Notes: generated from the sequence alone by a model not told the origin. A DNA stretch of 64,000 nucleotides from Magnetococcales bacterium (GCA_015228815.1 JADGCV010000011.1:1-64000); one strand, 5' to 3'; positions 9,019 through 17,776 are shown, numbered from the stretch's first letter. Made by a program: numbers and translations.

Positions 9019-9615
9019 TCAAAACAGTCTGCGTCCTTCCATGGCCTGAAACAAGGTCGATTCATCCAGGTATTCCAGTTCTCCCCCCATGGGAAGACCG
9101 TAGGCCAGACGTGTGACCCTGGTGGCGAAGGGTTGGGCCAATTGGGCGACATAGTGGGCGGTTGCCTCTCCCTCGACCGTGGGATTGGTGGCGATGACGA
9201 CCTCTTCGATGCCTCCGGCCTGAAGGCGGATTTTCAGGCTTTCCATCCGCAGTTGAAGCGGGCCGATGCCGTGAAGCGGATTGAGACGACCGCCAAGGAC
9301 ATGGTATCGCCCACGATAGATCCCTGCCTTTTCGATGGCCAGGAGGTCGGCAGGTTCTTCGACGATGCACAGCATCGATGTCCTGCGCTCGGGATCCATG
9401 CAGATCCAACAGTGTTCCCCCTCGGCAAGGTTGTGACATTGAACGCAAAGACCGACCCGGTCGCGCAATGATTCGAGGGCGTCGATCAATTGCGTGATCT
9501 CCACGCCTTCGCGCCGCAGAAGGAAATGAATCATCCTTTGAGCGCTTTTCCTGCCGATACCTGGAAAACGGGAGAAAAGGGATATGGCCTTTTCTACCGA
9601 GGGGAGACCTTTCAT
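9019..9615 (-). CDS. recR: Recombination protein RecR
   Basis: RecR (198 aa, normal length) works with RecF/RecO to load RecA at gaps. The helix-hairpin-helix FPGIGRKSAQRM sits at the N terminus. A Cys4 zinc finger follows (CVQCHNL and CWIC), and the Toprim domain carries IVEEPADLLAIEK and ATNPTVEGEATA. It is the third gene of the classical dnaX-ybaB-recR operon and starts 58 bp after ybaB. Confidence 0.97.
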   Translation of the reverse strand: MKGLPSVEKAISLFSRFPGIGRKSAQRMIHFLLRREGVEITQLIDALESLRDRVGLCVQCHNLAEGEHCWICMDPERRTSMLCIVEEPADLLAIEKAGIYRGRYHVLGGRLNPLHGIGPLQLRMESLKIRLQAGGIEEVVIATNPTVEGEATAHYVAQLAQPFATRVTRLAYGLPMGGELEYLDESTLFQAMEGRRLF

Positions 9616-9673
9616 GAGAGAAATCCCGAAAAAATGGGGTCATGCGCATGGAAAGGAAAGGGGGTTCAACGGA

Positions 9674-9997
9674 TCAAAAGGGCAGATTGAGTCCTCCGGG
9701 AAGGTTGAGTCCTCCGGTCAACCGGGACAAACTTTCACGGGTCAGTTCCTGGACTTTTTTCTGGGCATCGTTGAAGGCCGCGGCGATGATGTCTTCCAGC
9801 AGTTCCACGTCTTCCTTGTTGACCACTTCAGGATCGATGCGCACCTTGCGGACTTCCTGTTTGCCGTCCATGGTGATCTCGACCATGCCGCCGCCAGCCT
9901 GGCCAACGACGGTGGTTTCGGCCAGTTTTTCTTGAATCTTGGCCATTTCCCCCTGCATTTTCTGGGCTTGTTTCAGGATGTTTCCCAAGTTTTTCAA
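9674..9997 (-). CDS. ybaB: Nucleoid-associated YbaB/EbfC family protein
   Basis: The protein has 107 aa and begins MKNLGNILKQAQKMQ, a hallmark of this small dimeric DNA-binding family. Its start is a TTG whose bases overlap the TGA stop of dnaX (TTGA at 9994-9997), which implies translational coupling. The C terminus is a Gly/Leu-rich tail containing a repeated GGLNLP. A longer frame running upstream only reads through dnaX in another phase. Confidence 0.93.
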   Translation of the reverse strand: MKNLGNILKQAQKMQGEMAKIQEKLAETTVVGQAGGGMVEITMDGKQEVRKVRIDPEVVNKEDVELLEDIIAAAFNDAQKKVQELTRESLSRLTGGLNLPGGLNLPF

Positions 9998-11673
9998 TGG
10001 AGTTCTCCATAAGGTTGATGATTGTGTCCGTTTGCCGGAGGGGTGATCGAGATGACCTCGGCGTTGAACCGGGTACGCAGAGCGAGCACGCCGGGATGTC
10101 TGCCGATTTCCTTTTCCAATTGACTGGCTGATTCCTCCTGTTCCCTGAGATGTCGCTCCTGCAAGGTTTCGGGTCGATCCTGGGAAGCGGAAGAATGGAC
10201 GATGACTTTGACTTTTTGTTGAAAGTTCTGATCCAGAAATTCTGAAATCGAATCGCCGATGGATTCTGGTGTTCCGAAACAGTCGTTGATCAATTGGAGT
10301 TCGATAATTCCGGAACGTTCCCCGGCGGGAGGCTGATAGCGAAGGCAGGCCAGTTGGGCGCCGAGTTTCATGGCCAGGGGGGGGTGCGTGGTGCGCGCAT
10401 GGGCGATCAGTTGCGCCCAATTGTCCGGGAAGCGGTCGTTTTTGACTGGGAATGGCCTGGAGGCGGAAAGGAGCGGCGCTGCTTGCGAAGAATCGGGACG
10501 GTGGAGTGATGGGTTGACTGGAGGTGTTGGTGGCGCATTGCTTCCTCCCTGGGCCTGGCTGTTGCCCAGAACCCGAATCAACTTGTCGAGGTCCGGGACC
10601 GGGGCCAGATAACACACGCGCAGCATGAGCATTTCCATGGCATGCCATGGATGCGCGGTCTGGCGCAGTTCATTCCCCCCCTTGTTCAATACCATGTAGA
10701 CCATTTGCAGGTGTTCCAGGGAAACCGGGGACAAAAATGCGGAATCGGGATTGGACGTATCGGGAAGTTTGTCCCGGGCGACCTTGATGCGGACTTCGGC
10801 ATGCACTCTTGTCAGAAGGTCGCGGACGACGCTTTCGGGTTCCACGCCCATTCGATGAATGTCGGACAGGGTTTCCAGAAGGTTCTTTCCGTCTCCGGAG
10901 AGGATCTGTTTCAGGAGGGTCAGGATGGTTTCATTCTGGGTCAAGCCCAGGAGTTGACGGACGGTTTCATGGGCAACGACGCCATTGCCATGAGAAATGA
11001 CCTGATCCAGCAAGGACAGGGAATCGCGGACCGAGCCTTCGGCGGCCTGGGCGACCAGACGCAACGCATTGCTTTCGAATTGGATTCCTTCGTGAAGGAG
11101 AATGCGCTCCATATGATCGGCGAGCATTTCCTCCGGGACCCGTTTGAGTTCATATCGTTGGCACCGACTGAGTATGGTGGCGGGGAGTTTGCGCAGTTCG
11201 GTGGTGGCAAAAAGAAATTTGACATGTTCCGGGGGTTCCTCAAGCGTTTTCAGCAGCGCATTGAACGAGGGAACGGAAAGCATGTGGACTTCATCGAGGA
11301 TGAAGATGCGAAAGCGGGAGCGTGACGGGGCATAGGCGACCATGTCGAGCAATTCGCGCATCTGTTCGACCTTGGTACGGGATGCGGCGTCGATCTCCAG
11401 GACGTCGGGATGGTTGCCGGCGATGATTTCGGTACAGGATCCGCATTGACCGCAGGGGGTGGAGGTGGTTCCCTTTTCGCAATTGAGGCAGAGGGCGAGA
11501 AGTCGGGCAAGCGTGGTTTTTCCGGTACCGCGAATGCCTGAAAAAAGAAAGGCATGGGATAGACGACCGCTGTCGAGGGCATTGACGAGGGCGCGCGTCA
11601 CATGATTTTGCCCAATCAACGTGTCGAAGGAGCGGGGGCGCCAGCGTCTGGCAAGGACGACATAATTGGACAT
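9994..11673 (-). CDS. dnaX: DNA polymerase III subunits gamma/tau
   Basis: This is the clamp-loader ATPase of the replisome, 559 aa. It shows the P-loop GIRGTGKTT, a zinc module (CLNCEKG then CGQCGSC), the Walker B LDEVHML and the sensor region ATTELRKLPATILSRCQR. The C-terminal part after about residue 370 is the poorly conserved tau region. It is the first gene of dnaX-ybaB-recR and lies just downstream of the SRP RNA gene on the same strand. I did not find an obvious slippery site for making gamma. Confidence 0.97.
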   Translation of the reverse strand: MSNYVVLARRWRPRSFDTLIGQNHVTRALVNALDSGRLSHAFLFSGIRGTGKTTLARLLALCLNCEKGTTSTPCGQCGSCTEIIAGNHPDVLEIDAASRTKVEQMRELLDMVAYAPSRSRFRIFILDEVHMLSVPSFNALLKTLEEPPEHVKFLFATTELRKLPATILSRCQRYELKRVPEEMLADHMERILLHEGIQFESNALRLVAQAAEGSVRDSLSLLDQVISHGNGVVAHETVRQLLGLTQNETILTLLKQILSGDGKNLLETLSDIHRMGVEPESVVRDLLTRVHAEVRIKVARDKLPDTSNPDSAFLSPVSLEHLQMVYMVLNKGGNELRQTAHPWHAMEMLMLRVCYLAPVPDLDKLIRVLGNSQAQGGSNAPPTPPVNPSLHRPDSSQAAPLLSASRPFPVKNDRFPDNWAQLIAHARTTHPPLAMKLGAQLACLRYQPPAGERSGIIELQLINDCFGTPESIGDSISEFLDQNFQQKVKVIVHSSASQDRPETLQERHLREQEESASQLEKEIGRHPGVLALRTRFNAEVISITPPANGHNHQPYGELH

Positions 11674-11681
11674 GGGATTAA

Positions 11682-11799
11682 GGGCGGCTCCGGTCAGGTT
11701 GAATACGGCACACTCAAGATCTCATTACCGCTGCTACCTTCCGGTCCTGACGGGGTTCATGAGGTTGCGTTGCGTAAGACCTGACCATCGACGCCGCCC
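11682..11799 (-). ncRNA. ffs: Signal recognition particle RNA, small bacterial type (4.5S)
   Basis: The minus strand contains the conserved domain IV core GGACCGGAAGGTAGCAGC, the SRP54/Ffh-binding loop. Complementary ends close a long hairpin: gggcggc at 11682 pairs with gccgccc at 11793-11799, and ccggtcaggtt pairs with gacctgacc. The length of about 118 nt fits the Alu-less bacterial form. It lies between dnaX and tRNA-Ser, a common location. Confidence 0.93.
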
Positions 11800-11890
11800 G
11801 CGCAATCGGATTTTGGGGGTTGGCTCGGATTGCATCCGGGGGCTCCCTGGAGGACCCCGAAGTGTTTCAAGTCATCGTGTTCTCGACCAT

Positions 11891-11981
11891 GGCGGAGGGA
11901 GAGGGATTCGAACCCTCGGTACCCTTGTGGAGTACACACGCTTTCCAGGCGTGCACCTTCAACCGCTCGGCCATCCCTCCA
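11891..11981 (-). tRNA. tRNA-Ser (anticodon GGA)
   Basis: The minus strand gives GGAGGGATGGCCGAG at the 5' end, an anticodon loop CTGGAAA, a long variable arm typical of serine tRNA, the T-loop GGTTCGAATCC and an encoded CCA after TCCCTCCG. The acceptor stem pairs perfectly. Confidence 0.96.
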
Positions 11982-12078
11982 TGGTGCAAATGTTCTTCCA
12001 AGGTTTTCTTCTCAAGCAGGTGGCATCCCGGGGACTTCGATCCGTTCAGGCTTGAGACGAGGCCCTACAATAAGAAAA

Positions 12079-12576
12079 TTATCTTCGAGGTTCAAAGAAA
12101 AAACGTAACAATGCGACGGACCATGTCGAAAAATCGATCCCTGGGTGCGTGGATGGATGGGAATCGCTGACCTGGGGCGCGGGGTGATGGCATGAGAATG
12201 CGGATTGTTCCGTCGGTTTTTCCTCGGGTCTGGCCGCCAGGTGGTTCCATTGCGCCAGTCGAACGGAGCGGATGGCGTTGGTGCATGTGGGGCAAGGTTG
12301 AAGTGATGACACCAGGCGGCAGCCCGTCAGGCGGTAGTTGCCGACGAGTCGGGCAGCGCGGACGATGGCGCGCAATTCCGCGTGGCCCAGGGGGTCGTTG
12401 GCAGCCACGACCTGATTGCAGTCCTCGGCCAGGATTGTTCCTGTCGGGGCGGAAAGGATCGCTCCGACGGGGATCTCGTTGCGGTTTCCGGCTTTTGATG
12501 CGGCCAGCAGGGCCAGGAAGTTCAGGGCGTCGTCATGGGAGAGGAAGGGGTCTTGGAGCGTGGGCGGGGCGCTCAT
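12079..12576 (-). CDS. tadA: TadA-like tRNA adenosine (cytidine-type) deaminase
   Basis: The zinc deaminase core is clear: GHAELRAI supplies the His ligand and catalytic Glu, and LQPCPTCTNAI supplies the two Cys ligands. TadA converts A34 to inosine in tRNA-Arg(ACG). At 165 aa the length is normal, but the PCxxC motif differs from the usual PCxMCAGA and the C terminus is divergent, so a related deaminase of other specificity cannot be excluded. Its start overlaps the stop of the upstream gene (ATGA at 12573-12576). Confidence 0.75.
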   Translation of the reverse strand: MSAPPTLQDPFLSHDDALNFLALLAASKAGNRNEIPVGAILSAPTGTILAEDCNQVVAANDPLGHAELRAIVRAARLVGNYRLTGCRLVSSLQPCPTCTNAIRSVRLAQWNHLAARPEEKPTEQSAFSCHHPAPQVSDSHPSTHPGIDFSTWSVALLRFFFEPRR

Positions 12577-13109
12577 GAATCGCCTTCGATGGATTCGGTT
12601 GGACCCAGGAAGGTCAGATCATACCGTTGGTGGTCCCAGGCAGTCTGGGCGGTATCCCGGGAAAAGACCCAACTTTCGTGAAAGGGGTTTCCTTTTTCGT
12701 CTTGCAGGACGATCCATACTGCGGGATTGACATGCCCCTCGGGACCGTGGATTGCGGTTCCTTCGAGAAATACCAGATCGGGCACGAAAACGACGGGATG
12801 AATCCATCCATCCCAGGGGGCTTTGATTTTTTCGCCGGTTTTGACGACCATGCGATAGACATTCAAGGTGCGTTTGTCAAGAATCATGAAATGCAGGGGG
12901 GCGCCGACTCCTGTTGCGATCATTTCTTCGGAGGGGCGGGCGACAATTTTTGTGACGTGCGGCGCGAGTGCCAGCGAAAGCAGACCTTTTCCCTGTTGGT
13001 TCAGGGGGAGGTACACCGTGCTGGTTTTTTGTTCGAGCAGGGGGGCCGCCAGGACGATGGCGGCGATGGCGAGGAAAAAAAAGATCTTTCCCAAGTGAAG
13101 GCGAATCAT
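12573..13109 (-). CDS. Exported DUF2155-like protein
   Basis: The protein is 178 aa from the ATG at 13109. It opens with a signal sequence or membrane anchor (KIFFFLAIAAIVLAAPLL), so the rest should be periplasmic. The second half, containing FMILDKRT, a WIVLQD strand, and an ESWVFS then DHQRYDLTFLG ending, resembles DUF2155, an uncharacterised alphaproteobacterial family. The frame continues to 13184, but only by reading the tRNA-Ser gene. It is translationally coupled to tadA downstream. Confidence 0.7.
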   Translation of the reverse strand: MIRLHLGKIFFFLAIAAIVLAAPLLEQKTSTVYLPLNQQGKGLLSLALAPHVTKIVARPSEEMIATGVGAPLHFMILDKRTLNVYRMVVKTGEKIKAPWDGWIHPVVFVPDLVFLEGTAIHGPEGHVNPAVWIVLQDEKGNPFHESWVFSRDTAQTAWDHQRYDLTFLGPTESIEGDS

Positions 13110-13133
13110 GTGGGAGCAAAATGGTTGGGTGGT

Positions 13134-13224
13134 TGGCGGAGAGAGAGGGATTCGAACCCTCGATACCCGATTTGGATATAACACCTTAGCAGGGTGCCGC
13201 CTTCAACCACTCGGCCATCTCCCC
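13134..13224 (-). tRNA. tRNA-Ser (anticodon GCT)
   Basis: On the minus strand GGGGAGATGGCCGAG opens the molecule, the anticodon loop reads CTGCTAA, a long variable arm follows, then GGTTCGAATCC and an encoded CCA. The acceptor stem has one G-T pair. This is the second serine tRNA within 1.3 kb. Confidence 0.95.
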
Positions 13225-13344
13225 TTTTCGCTGGATCTTTGCCTCAAATGAAGCAGGAAGTCAATGCCTGCGAGGAAGGTCATCATTTTTCCGAGCAACC
13301 CTTGACGTCGGGATCCCGGATGGGGTAGTAAAGACGGCTTGAAC

Positions 13345-13421
<77 letters not shown>

Positions 13422-13565
13422 GCGATTGAACGATCCGGTCGTCCGTTGTTTCCCCATGCATCATTCCATTGATGGGTCGGGTGTCGTTGGCAGTGGGGAT
13501 CGGTTCTTCCTGATCAAAAATAAAAAACATTCACGTTTTCCTGCACTTCGGCCTTCTCTTCGTAT

Positions 13566-13596
13566 GACGCAGTTCAACGATTGAGAACATGCCCTG
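13566..13596 (-). mobile_element. Solo IS5-like element end
   Basis: The 31 bases gacgcagttcaacgattgag plus aacatgccctgg closely match the element end at 86-114 beside the transposase start. No transposase frame lies next to it, so it looks like a remnant or a single end left after deletion. Confidence 0.45.
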
Positions 13597-13663
13597 GTGC
13601 GTTTTTCCCCGCGTTTCACTCAATGATAAACGAGAAAAATTTGGTATGGGTCTTTGTCTTCAA

Positions 13664-13740
13664 TGGCGTCCCCGGCGCGATTTGAACGCACGGCCTACGG
13701 ATTAGGAATCCGTTGCTCTATCCGGCTGAGCTACGGGGAC
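13664..13740 (-). tRNA. tRNA-Arg (anticodon CCT)
   Basis: The minus strand begins GTCCCCGTAGCTCAG, has an anticodon loop with CCT between matching GGATT/AATCC stem strands, the T-loop GTTCAAATC and an encoded CCA. The acceptor pairs as GTCCCCG/CGGGGAC. Confidence 0.95.
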
Positions 13741-13943
13741 ATGGATTTGATACGATTATGAAAGGTTGCTGTGGGTGTTTCTGATTGTCAAGGGGTCATC
13801 CCTCCATCTTCAGGTTTGACTTTCCCCGTTGACCTCCGTGGCATCCTGACATAAGCATTCGGTGATTTCCAGTGGTTGCGTGCCATCCCGACCGTTACCA
13901 TCCGATTTCCCGATGAACTTTTTCGATTGTCGCATTGAAGAGT

Positions 13944-14885
13944 TCAGACTCCAGGCAACCAGGGTGGAACTGTGGCGATGAACTGAGACCAACACAGGTC
14001 AAGATGTCCCCGGGCATCGGCATATCCTTTGGCCCGCCATCCGAAGACCGCACCCGAAAAACGGAGAACATCGGCGTGGAAGGCTTCTTCCACCAGGGGG
14101 TCGATGATGTTCGGCAGTACCGCCACATCGTTCATCAATCCCAGAATGTTTTGAATCGCTTTGAGGTTTTGCAGAAAAGGGGCGACTTTTTCCCTGGGAA
14201 AAAGGGAGGCGAAAAAATCGGTGGCATATCTCATCTTCTTGCACTCGATCCGCAGGGCATGCAACTCGGTGTCGCTCATGGAGGACAGGTTCTTTCCCAG
14301 GAAACAGGTTTTCATCAACCTTCGATCCAATGCCTTGACCGAAAATTCTCGAATGCTCCGGTTCATCCGGACCCGCTCCCGCGGCGGCATGTCCCACGGA
14401 AACCAGCCGCGCATCTCCAACCATTTTGCGAATTCCTGAACGAACGTCCGATACCGGGGGCTGTCCAGGGTCTGCCGAACCTGGAATTGAAGTTCCTTGC
14501 GTTGGTTTTGCGCCCGTTCCAACAGAATCCGTTCTCCCTCCTTGAATGGTGTCTTGCCAAGCAATGGACAAAGAGATTCATTCAAGAACACATCCAGGTC
14601 CCGCGCCGGTCCCAATGCGGCAGCGATCCATCTCATGTCTTCCCCCCAGGTGGCGAACCGTTGGGGAGAAATGGCCTTGGAAAAAAGTGACAGCGCCGAA
14701 CGCATCTTCCTCAGGCAGACCCGCATCTGATGGATGCCCTCGCAATCGGAATGGTCGTAGGCAACCGGAACCCACATCTGCATGATCGCAAGATTCTGCT
14801 GAAGAATCATGCCAAAAGCATCGCCCGTTCCATGACGGCTCATCAGCCGGATGTCCTGAACATCCCGATCAGGATTGCCACTCAC
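13944..14885 (-). CDS. CHAD-domain protein (polyphosphate-binding)
   Basis: The 313-aa helical protein has the histidine- and arginine-rich pattern of CHAD domains: IHQMRVCLRKMRSALSLF near residue 52, ARDLDVF near 95, and LHALRIECKKMRYATDFF near 208. CHAD domains bind inorganic polyphosphate through these basic helices. The gene is divergent from a PPK2-type polyphosphate kinase 256 bp away, which strengthens the polyphosphate assignment. No CYTH domain is fused to it. Confidence 0.88.
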   Translation of the reverse strand: MSGNPDRDVQDIRLMSRHGTGDAFGMILQQNLAIMQMWVPVAYDHSDCEGIHQMRVCLRKMRSALSLFSKAISPQRFATWGEDMRWIAAALGPARDLDVFLNESLCPLLGKTPFKEGERILLERAQNQRKELQFQVRQTLDSPRYRTFVQEFAKWLEMRGWFPWDMPPRERVRMNRSIREFSVKALDRRLMKTCFLGKNLSSMSDTELHALRIECKKMRYATDFFASLFPREKVAPFLQNLKAIQNILGLMNDVAVLPNIIDPLVEEAFHADVLRFSGAVFGWRAKGYADARGHLDLCWSQFIATVPPWLPGV

Positions 14886-15141
14886 ACGATTCTCTCCCGA
14901 GGCTTCGGGGACGGTTCCCCGTTTTGTGGGTATCCATGCCTGCGTTTTCCGGGCAAATCTATCCCTTCCGGTGACATTCTGTCTACCAGCTTCCGAGCAG
15001 GGCGGTGATAAAGGAAGATTGTTTCAGGACAAAAAAAAGATTTTGTCTCCTGGTCCGAATCTGCCGATCAAGGGGAGTGGAATGATGTGATCGGAGTCGT
15101 CAATTATTGTTTCCTATTAAACCACGGGTTTGGAGTCTGAC

Positions 15142-15981
15142 ATGGCGGAAATCAATGAGAAAAATACATCGAACCCGATCATTCTCGGAGAAGGGAGCAA
15201 ACTGGCCCAACCAACGGAGCATCCAAAGATAAAAAAAATGGCCAACGACGAATATCTTGAGGCCATGCATGATCTGCACATCGAATTGTTGAAATTTCAA
15301 AACTGGGTCAAGGGGAGCAACAAACGGGTGGTGGCTCTTTTCGAAGGACGGGATGCCTCGGGAAAGGGGGGAACCATCAAACGATTCATCGAACATCTGA
15401 ATCCTCGCGGTTGCCGGGTGGTTGCCCTGAACAAGCCGACCGACGAAGAAAAATCGCAATGGTATTTCCAGAGGTATGTTCCCAATCTTCCTTCGGGGGG
15501 AGAAATCTGTTTCTTCGACCGTTCCTGGTACAACCGATCCGGGGTGGAGCGGGTCATGGGGTTTTGCAATCGCGATCAGGTGCGTGAATTTCTCCGCAGC
15601 GTCCCTCTGTTCGAGGAAATGTTGGTCCGATCGGGAATCATTCTGTTCAAGTTCTATTTTTCGGTCAGCAAGGAGGAGCAGTTGCGCCGCTTCAAGAGGC
15701 GGGAGACCGATCCCCTCAAACAATGGAAACTCAGTCCGGTCGATAAGGAATCGCAGGACAAGTGGGACGACTATACCCACGCCAAGGAGGACATGTTTTT
15801 CTATTCTTCGACCTCTCTTTGTCCCTGGACCATCATTAAATCGGACGACAAGAAAAGGGCCCGGGTCAACAGCATCAAATATTTTCTGAGCCGGATCAAT
15901 TATGAAGGAAAGAGAAGGGAACTGATGGATTATGACCCGCGCATCGTGCGTACCGTTCAGGAGGAAATCGGTATCGATTGA
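15142..15981 (+). CDS. ppk2: Polyphosphate kinase 2 family protein
   Basis: PPK2 enzymes transfer phosphate between polyphosphate and nucleoside mono- or diphosphates. Walker A (FEGRDASGKGGTIKRF), the lid/Walker B segment FFDRSWYNRSGVERVMGF and the basic region KRRETDPLKQWKLSPVD are all present. The length of 279 aa fits the single-domain class. The ATG at 15142 is preferred over a TTG 12 bases upstream. The gene is divergent from the CHAD gene, so both may respond to phosphate or stress state. Confidence 0.95.
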   Translation: MAEINEKNTSNPIILGEGSKLAQPTEHPKIKKMANDEYLEAMHDLHIELLKFQNWVKGSNKRVVALFEGRDASGKGGTIKRFIEHLNPRGCRVVALNKPTDEEKSQWYFQRYVPNLPSGGEICFFDRSWYNRSGVERVMGFCNRDQVREFLRSVPLFEEMLVRSGIILFKFYFSVSKEEQLRRFKRRETDPLKQWKLSPVDKESQDKWDDYTHAKEDMFFYSSTSLCPWTIIKSDDKKRARVNSIKYFLSRINYEGKRRELMDYDPRIVRTVQEEIGID

Positions 15982-16049
15982 TTGATGGGCCTGGCGGCAA
16001 TCCGGTCCCCGGAGGTTTGTATCCGGCGGCTTGGGACCGGATGCCCTGG

Positions 16050-16796
16050 TCAGGGATGGACATGGGGTCGCAATTGACGTTGGCGGTTTTCCGGTTGCCG
16101 GACCTGGGACCGTTTCTCTTCAAGCCATTCGAGCCATTGCCGCATCCCGAGACCGTTGCGTGCGGAGATGGGCATCACCGGCGCCGAATTGGCAAGCCGG
16201 CGCAGGCACGCTTCCGCCTCGGATGGTTGGAACGTGTCCATATAGGGCAACAGGTCCGTCTTGGAGAGCAGCATCAGATCGGCAATGCGAAACATCACCG
16301 GATATTTGGCTGGTTTGTCGTCGCCCTCGGTGACCGAAAGGAGGATCACATTCGCCTTCTGTCCCAGATCGTAGGCAGCGGGACAGATCAGATTGCCAAT
16401 ATTCTCGATGAACAGGATGTCGATGGTCCCAAGGTCGATTCGATGCATGGCCTCGTGGATCATTTCCGCATCCAGATGGCAGGCGCTTCCCGTCGTGATT
16501 TGAATCGCAGGCACCCCTTTGGCGCGGATTCGACGGGCGTCGTTTTCCGTTTCCAGATCTCCTTCGATGACCGCCAAACGGTGGTGCGATCCCAACGCTT
16601 CGATGGTCGCTTCAAGAAGAGCGGTCTTTCCTGCCCCGGGAGAGGACATCAGATTGATCGCCAACACCCCGTGCGCTTCCAGATGGTGACGGTTGTGGAC
16701 CGCCATTTCATTGTTGGCCGCAAGGACGGCGGTGTGGACCTCAAGGGTCTCCGATTTGGGATGGATTGTCGCACTGCAACCACAGGAATCGCACAT
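16050..16796 (-). CDS. hypB: Hydrogenase nickel-incorporation GTPase HypB
   Basis: HypB is the GTPase that helps insert nickel into [NiFe]-hydrogenase. The 248-aa sequence starts MCDSCGCS, the N-terminal high-affinity nickel motif. It has the P-loop SSPGAGKTALLEA, the switch residues EGDLETENDA, the metal site GSACHLDAEM and SKTDLL for guanine. Its start codon lies inside the left copy of the 42-bp direct repeat, so the inserted segment upstream has left the coding sequence intact but removed it from directly behind hypA. Confidence 0.96.
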   Translation of the reverse strand: MCDSCGCSATIHPKSETLEVHTAVLAANNEMAVHNRHHLEAHGVLAINLMSSPGAGKTALLEATIEALGSHHRLAVIEGDLETENDARRIRAKGVPAIQITTGSACHLDAEMIHEAMHRIDLGTIDILFIENIGNLICPAAYDLGQKANVILLSVTEGDDKPAKYPVMFRIADLMLLSKTDLLPYMDTFQPSEAEACLRRLANSAPVMPISARNGLGMRQWLEWLEEKRSQVRQPENRQRQLRPHVHP

Positions 16797-16833
16797 GGAG
16801 GGCCTTCTTGTTTCGGGTCAGGGAATGTCGAGT
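16792..16833. repeat. 42-bp direct repeat, hypB copy
   Basis: This copy contains the hypB start codon and ribosome binding region and is identical over 42 bases to 17832-17873. It also contains a dead copy of the last codons of hypA. The pair brackets the HEPN/MNT insert of 998 bp. Confidence 0.95.
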
Positions 16834-17002
16834 GACGGTTTCCGAGAATCACCGCCAGCGCCGCCTGCAGGTCATTGTCCTTGCGCGGCGGGGGCAGAAT
16901 CTCGGTGATGCGGTCCAGGATCTCCAGGGGGCGGCGCTGGGGCGGGCGCAGGCTCAAGCGACCGGAAATGGCGTTGACATGGCGCTGATTCGGACCGTTC
17001 AT
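16834..17002 (-). pseudogene. 5' stump of a type III restriction / DEAD-helicase (Res) gene
   Basis: About 56 codons begin at an ATG at 17002. They read like the start of type III restriction Res helicases, with the typical SGRLSLRPPQRRPLEILDRI followed by a KDNDLQAALAVI stretch. In the family this precedes the helicase P-loop, but here the frame runs into the direct repeat at 16833 and has no motor motifs. The ATG overlaps the stop of the HEPN gene (ATGA), as expected for an intact upstream operon. It is a truncated remnant. Confidence 0.7.
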
Positions 17003-17397
17003 AAGCTTTTTCCGCTCATCTCAACCACATCACTGGCCCAATGCCGCACATCTTCCACCATTTTTTCCGCCTCTTCCACAGGAATTCCGGAGATATCCAG
17101 GTCTTCGTAGCGCAACAGCACGGCGAACGGATTCAGGAGGCTGAAATGATCGGCGGCAAAGGGAAAGGGAAGGCCAAGATCCAGGATCCGGTCCACCAAT
17201 TCGTTCAGGTTATGGGTACGACGAAACGTGATCCCACTGGCCAGCAAGACCGCTTTCAAACATTTTTCCACGGCCTGCTGGGCGTGAAAACAGGCCATCT
17301 CGGCATTGATGCCGGGTTGATTCTTGATGGCGTGAAAGACGGCCCGGTCCTGGTCGGCCTTGCGCAACAGGCGGCGCGCTTCATCAAAGGGAGTCAT
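16999..17397 (-). CDS. HEPN-domain protein (probable toxin of HEPN/MNT pair)
   Basis: The 132-aa helical protein belongs to the COG2250 HEPN group. Recognisable parts are ARRLLRKADQD, CFHAQQAVEKCLKAVL, RTHNLNELVDRI and VLLRYEDLD. Such proteins act as RNases or as nucleotidyl-transfer targets in toxin-antitoxin modules with MNT-type nucleotidyltransferases. The ATG at 17397 lies inside the 3' end of the MNT gene, so the two overlap and are co-translated. A classical R-x4-6-H RNase motif is not obvious, so RNase activity is uncertain. Confidence 0.8.
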   Translation of the reverse strand: MTPFDEARRLLRKADQDRAVFHAIKNQPGINAEMACFHAQQAVEKCLKAVLLASGITFRRTHNLNELVDRILDLGLPFPFAADHFSLLNPFAVLLRYEDLDISGIPVEEAEKMVEDVRHWASDVVEMSGKSL

Positions 17398-17707
17398 GGA
17401 TGATCCTCCCCTCCTGCAAGGCCCAATAAATGGCGCCACTGGAATGGGTGCGACGCTCTTCCATTTCATCGCGGGAGCAAACCAGCAGATCTACGGGGAT
17501 GCGCAAAGGGCGCAGTAACTGTTGCAGGCGGGTCATCTCCCGCACACGGTTTCCCACCTCGGGTTCCACCACCAGCAGATCCAGATCCGATTCTTCCCGG
17601 GCGTCGCCACGGGCGAAGGAACCGAAGAGAATGATGCGCGATGGCCCGATAGCTTCGGCCAGCAGAGCGGCGGCGCGGCGGATGGTCGATTCGTCGATGC
17701 GGTTCAT
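17384..17707 (-). CDS. MNT-type nucleotidyltransferase (probable antitoxin)
   Basis: This 107-aa minimal nucleotidyltransferase has the signature GSFARGDAREESDLDLLV, combining the GS loop with the two catalytic aspartates, and a third acidic strand VDLLVCS. In HEPN/MNT modules it neutralises the toxin by adding nucleotides to it. It is the first gene of the inserted block, overlaps the HEPN gene by 14 bases and has about 70 bp of possible promoter sequence upstream before repeat DNA. Confidence 0.88.
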   Translation of the reverse strand: MNRIDESTIRRAAALLAEAIGPSRIILFGSFARGDAREESDLDLLVVEPEVGNRVREMTRLQQLLRPLRIPVDLLVCSRDEMEERRTHSSGAIYWALQEGRIIHDSL

Positions 17708-17776
17708 GCGTCACCTCCGTCCAGATCCAAAGTAAACTGTTTCATGGGCTCGGACTTGCGCGGCGGCGTAACCGTT

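Noticed and set aside
10649-11000. Programmed frameshift in dnaX for gamma subunit
   Set aside because: No convincing A-AAA-AAG slippery site with downstream stem was seen.
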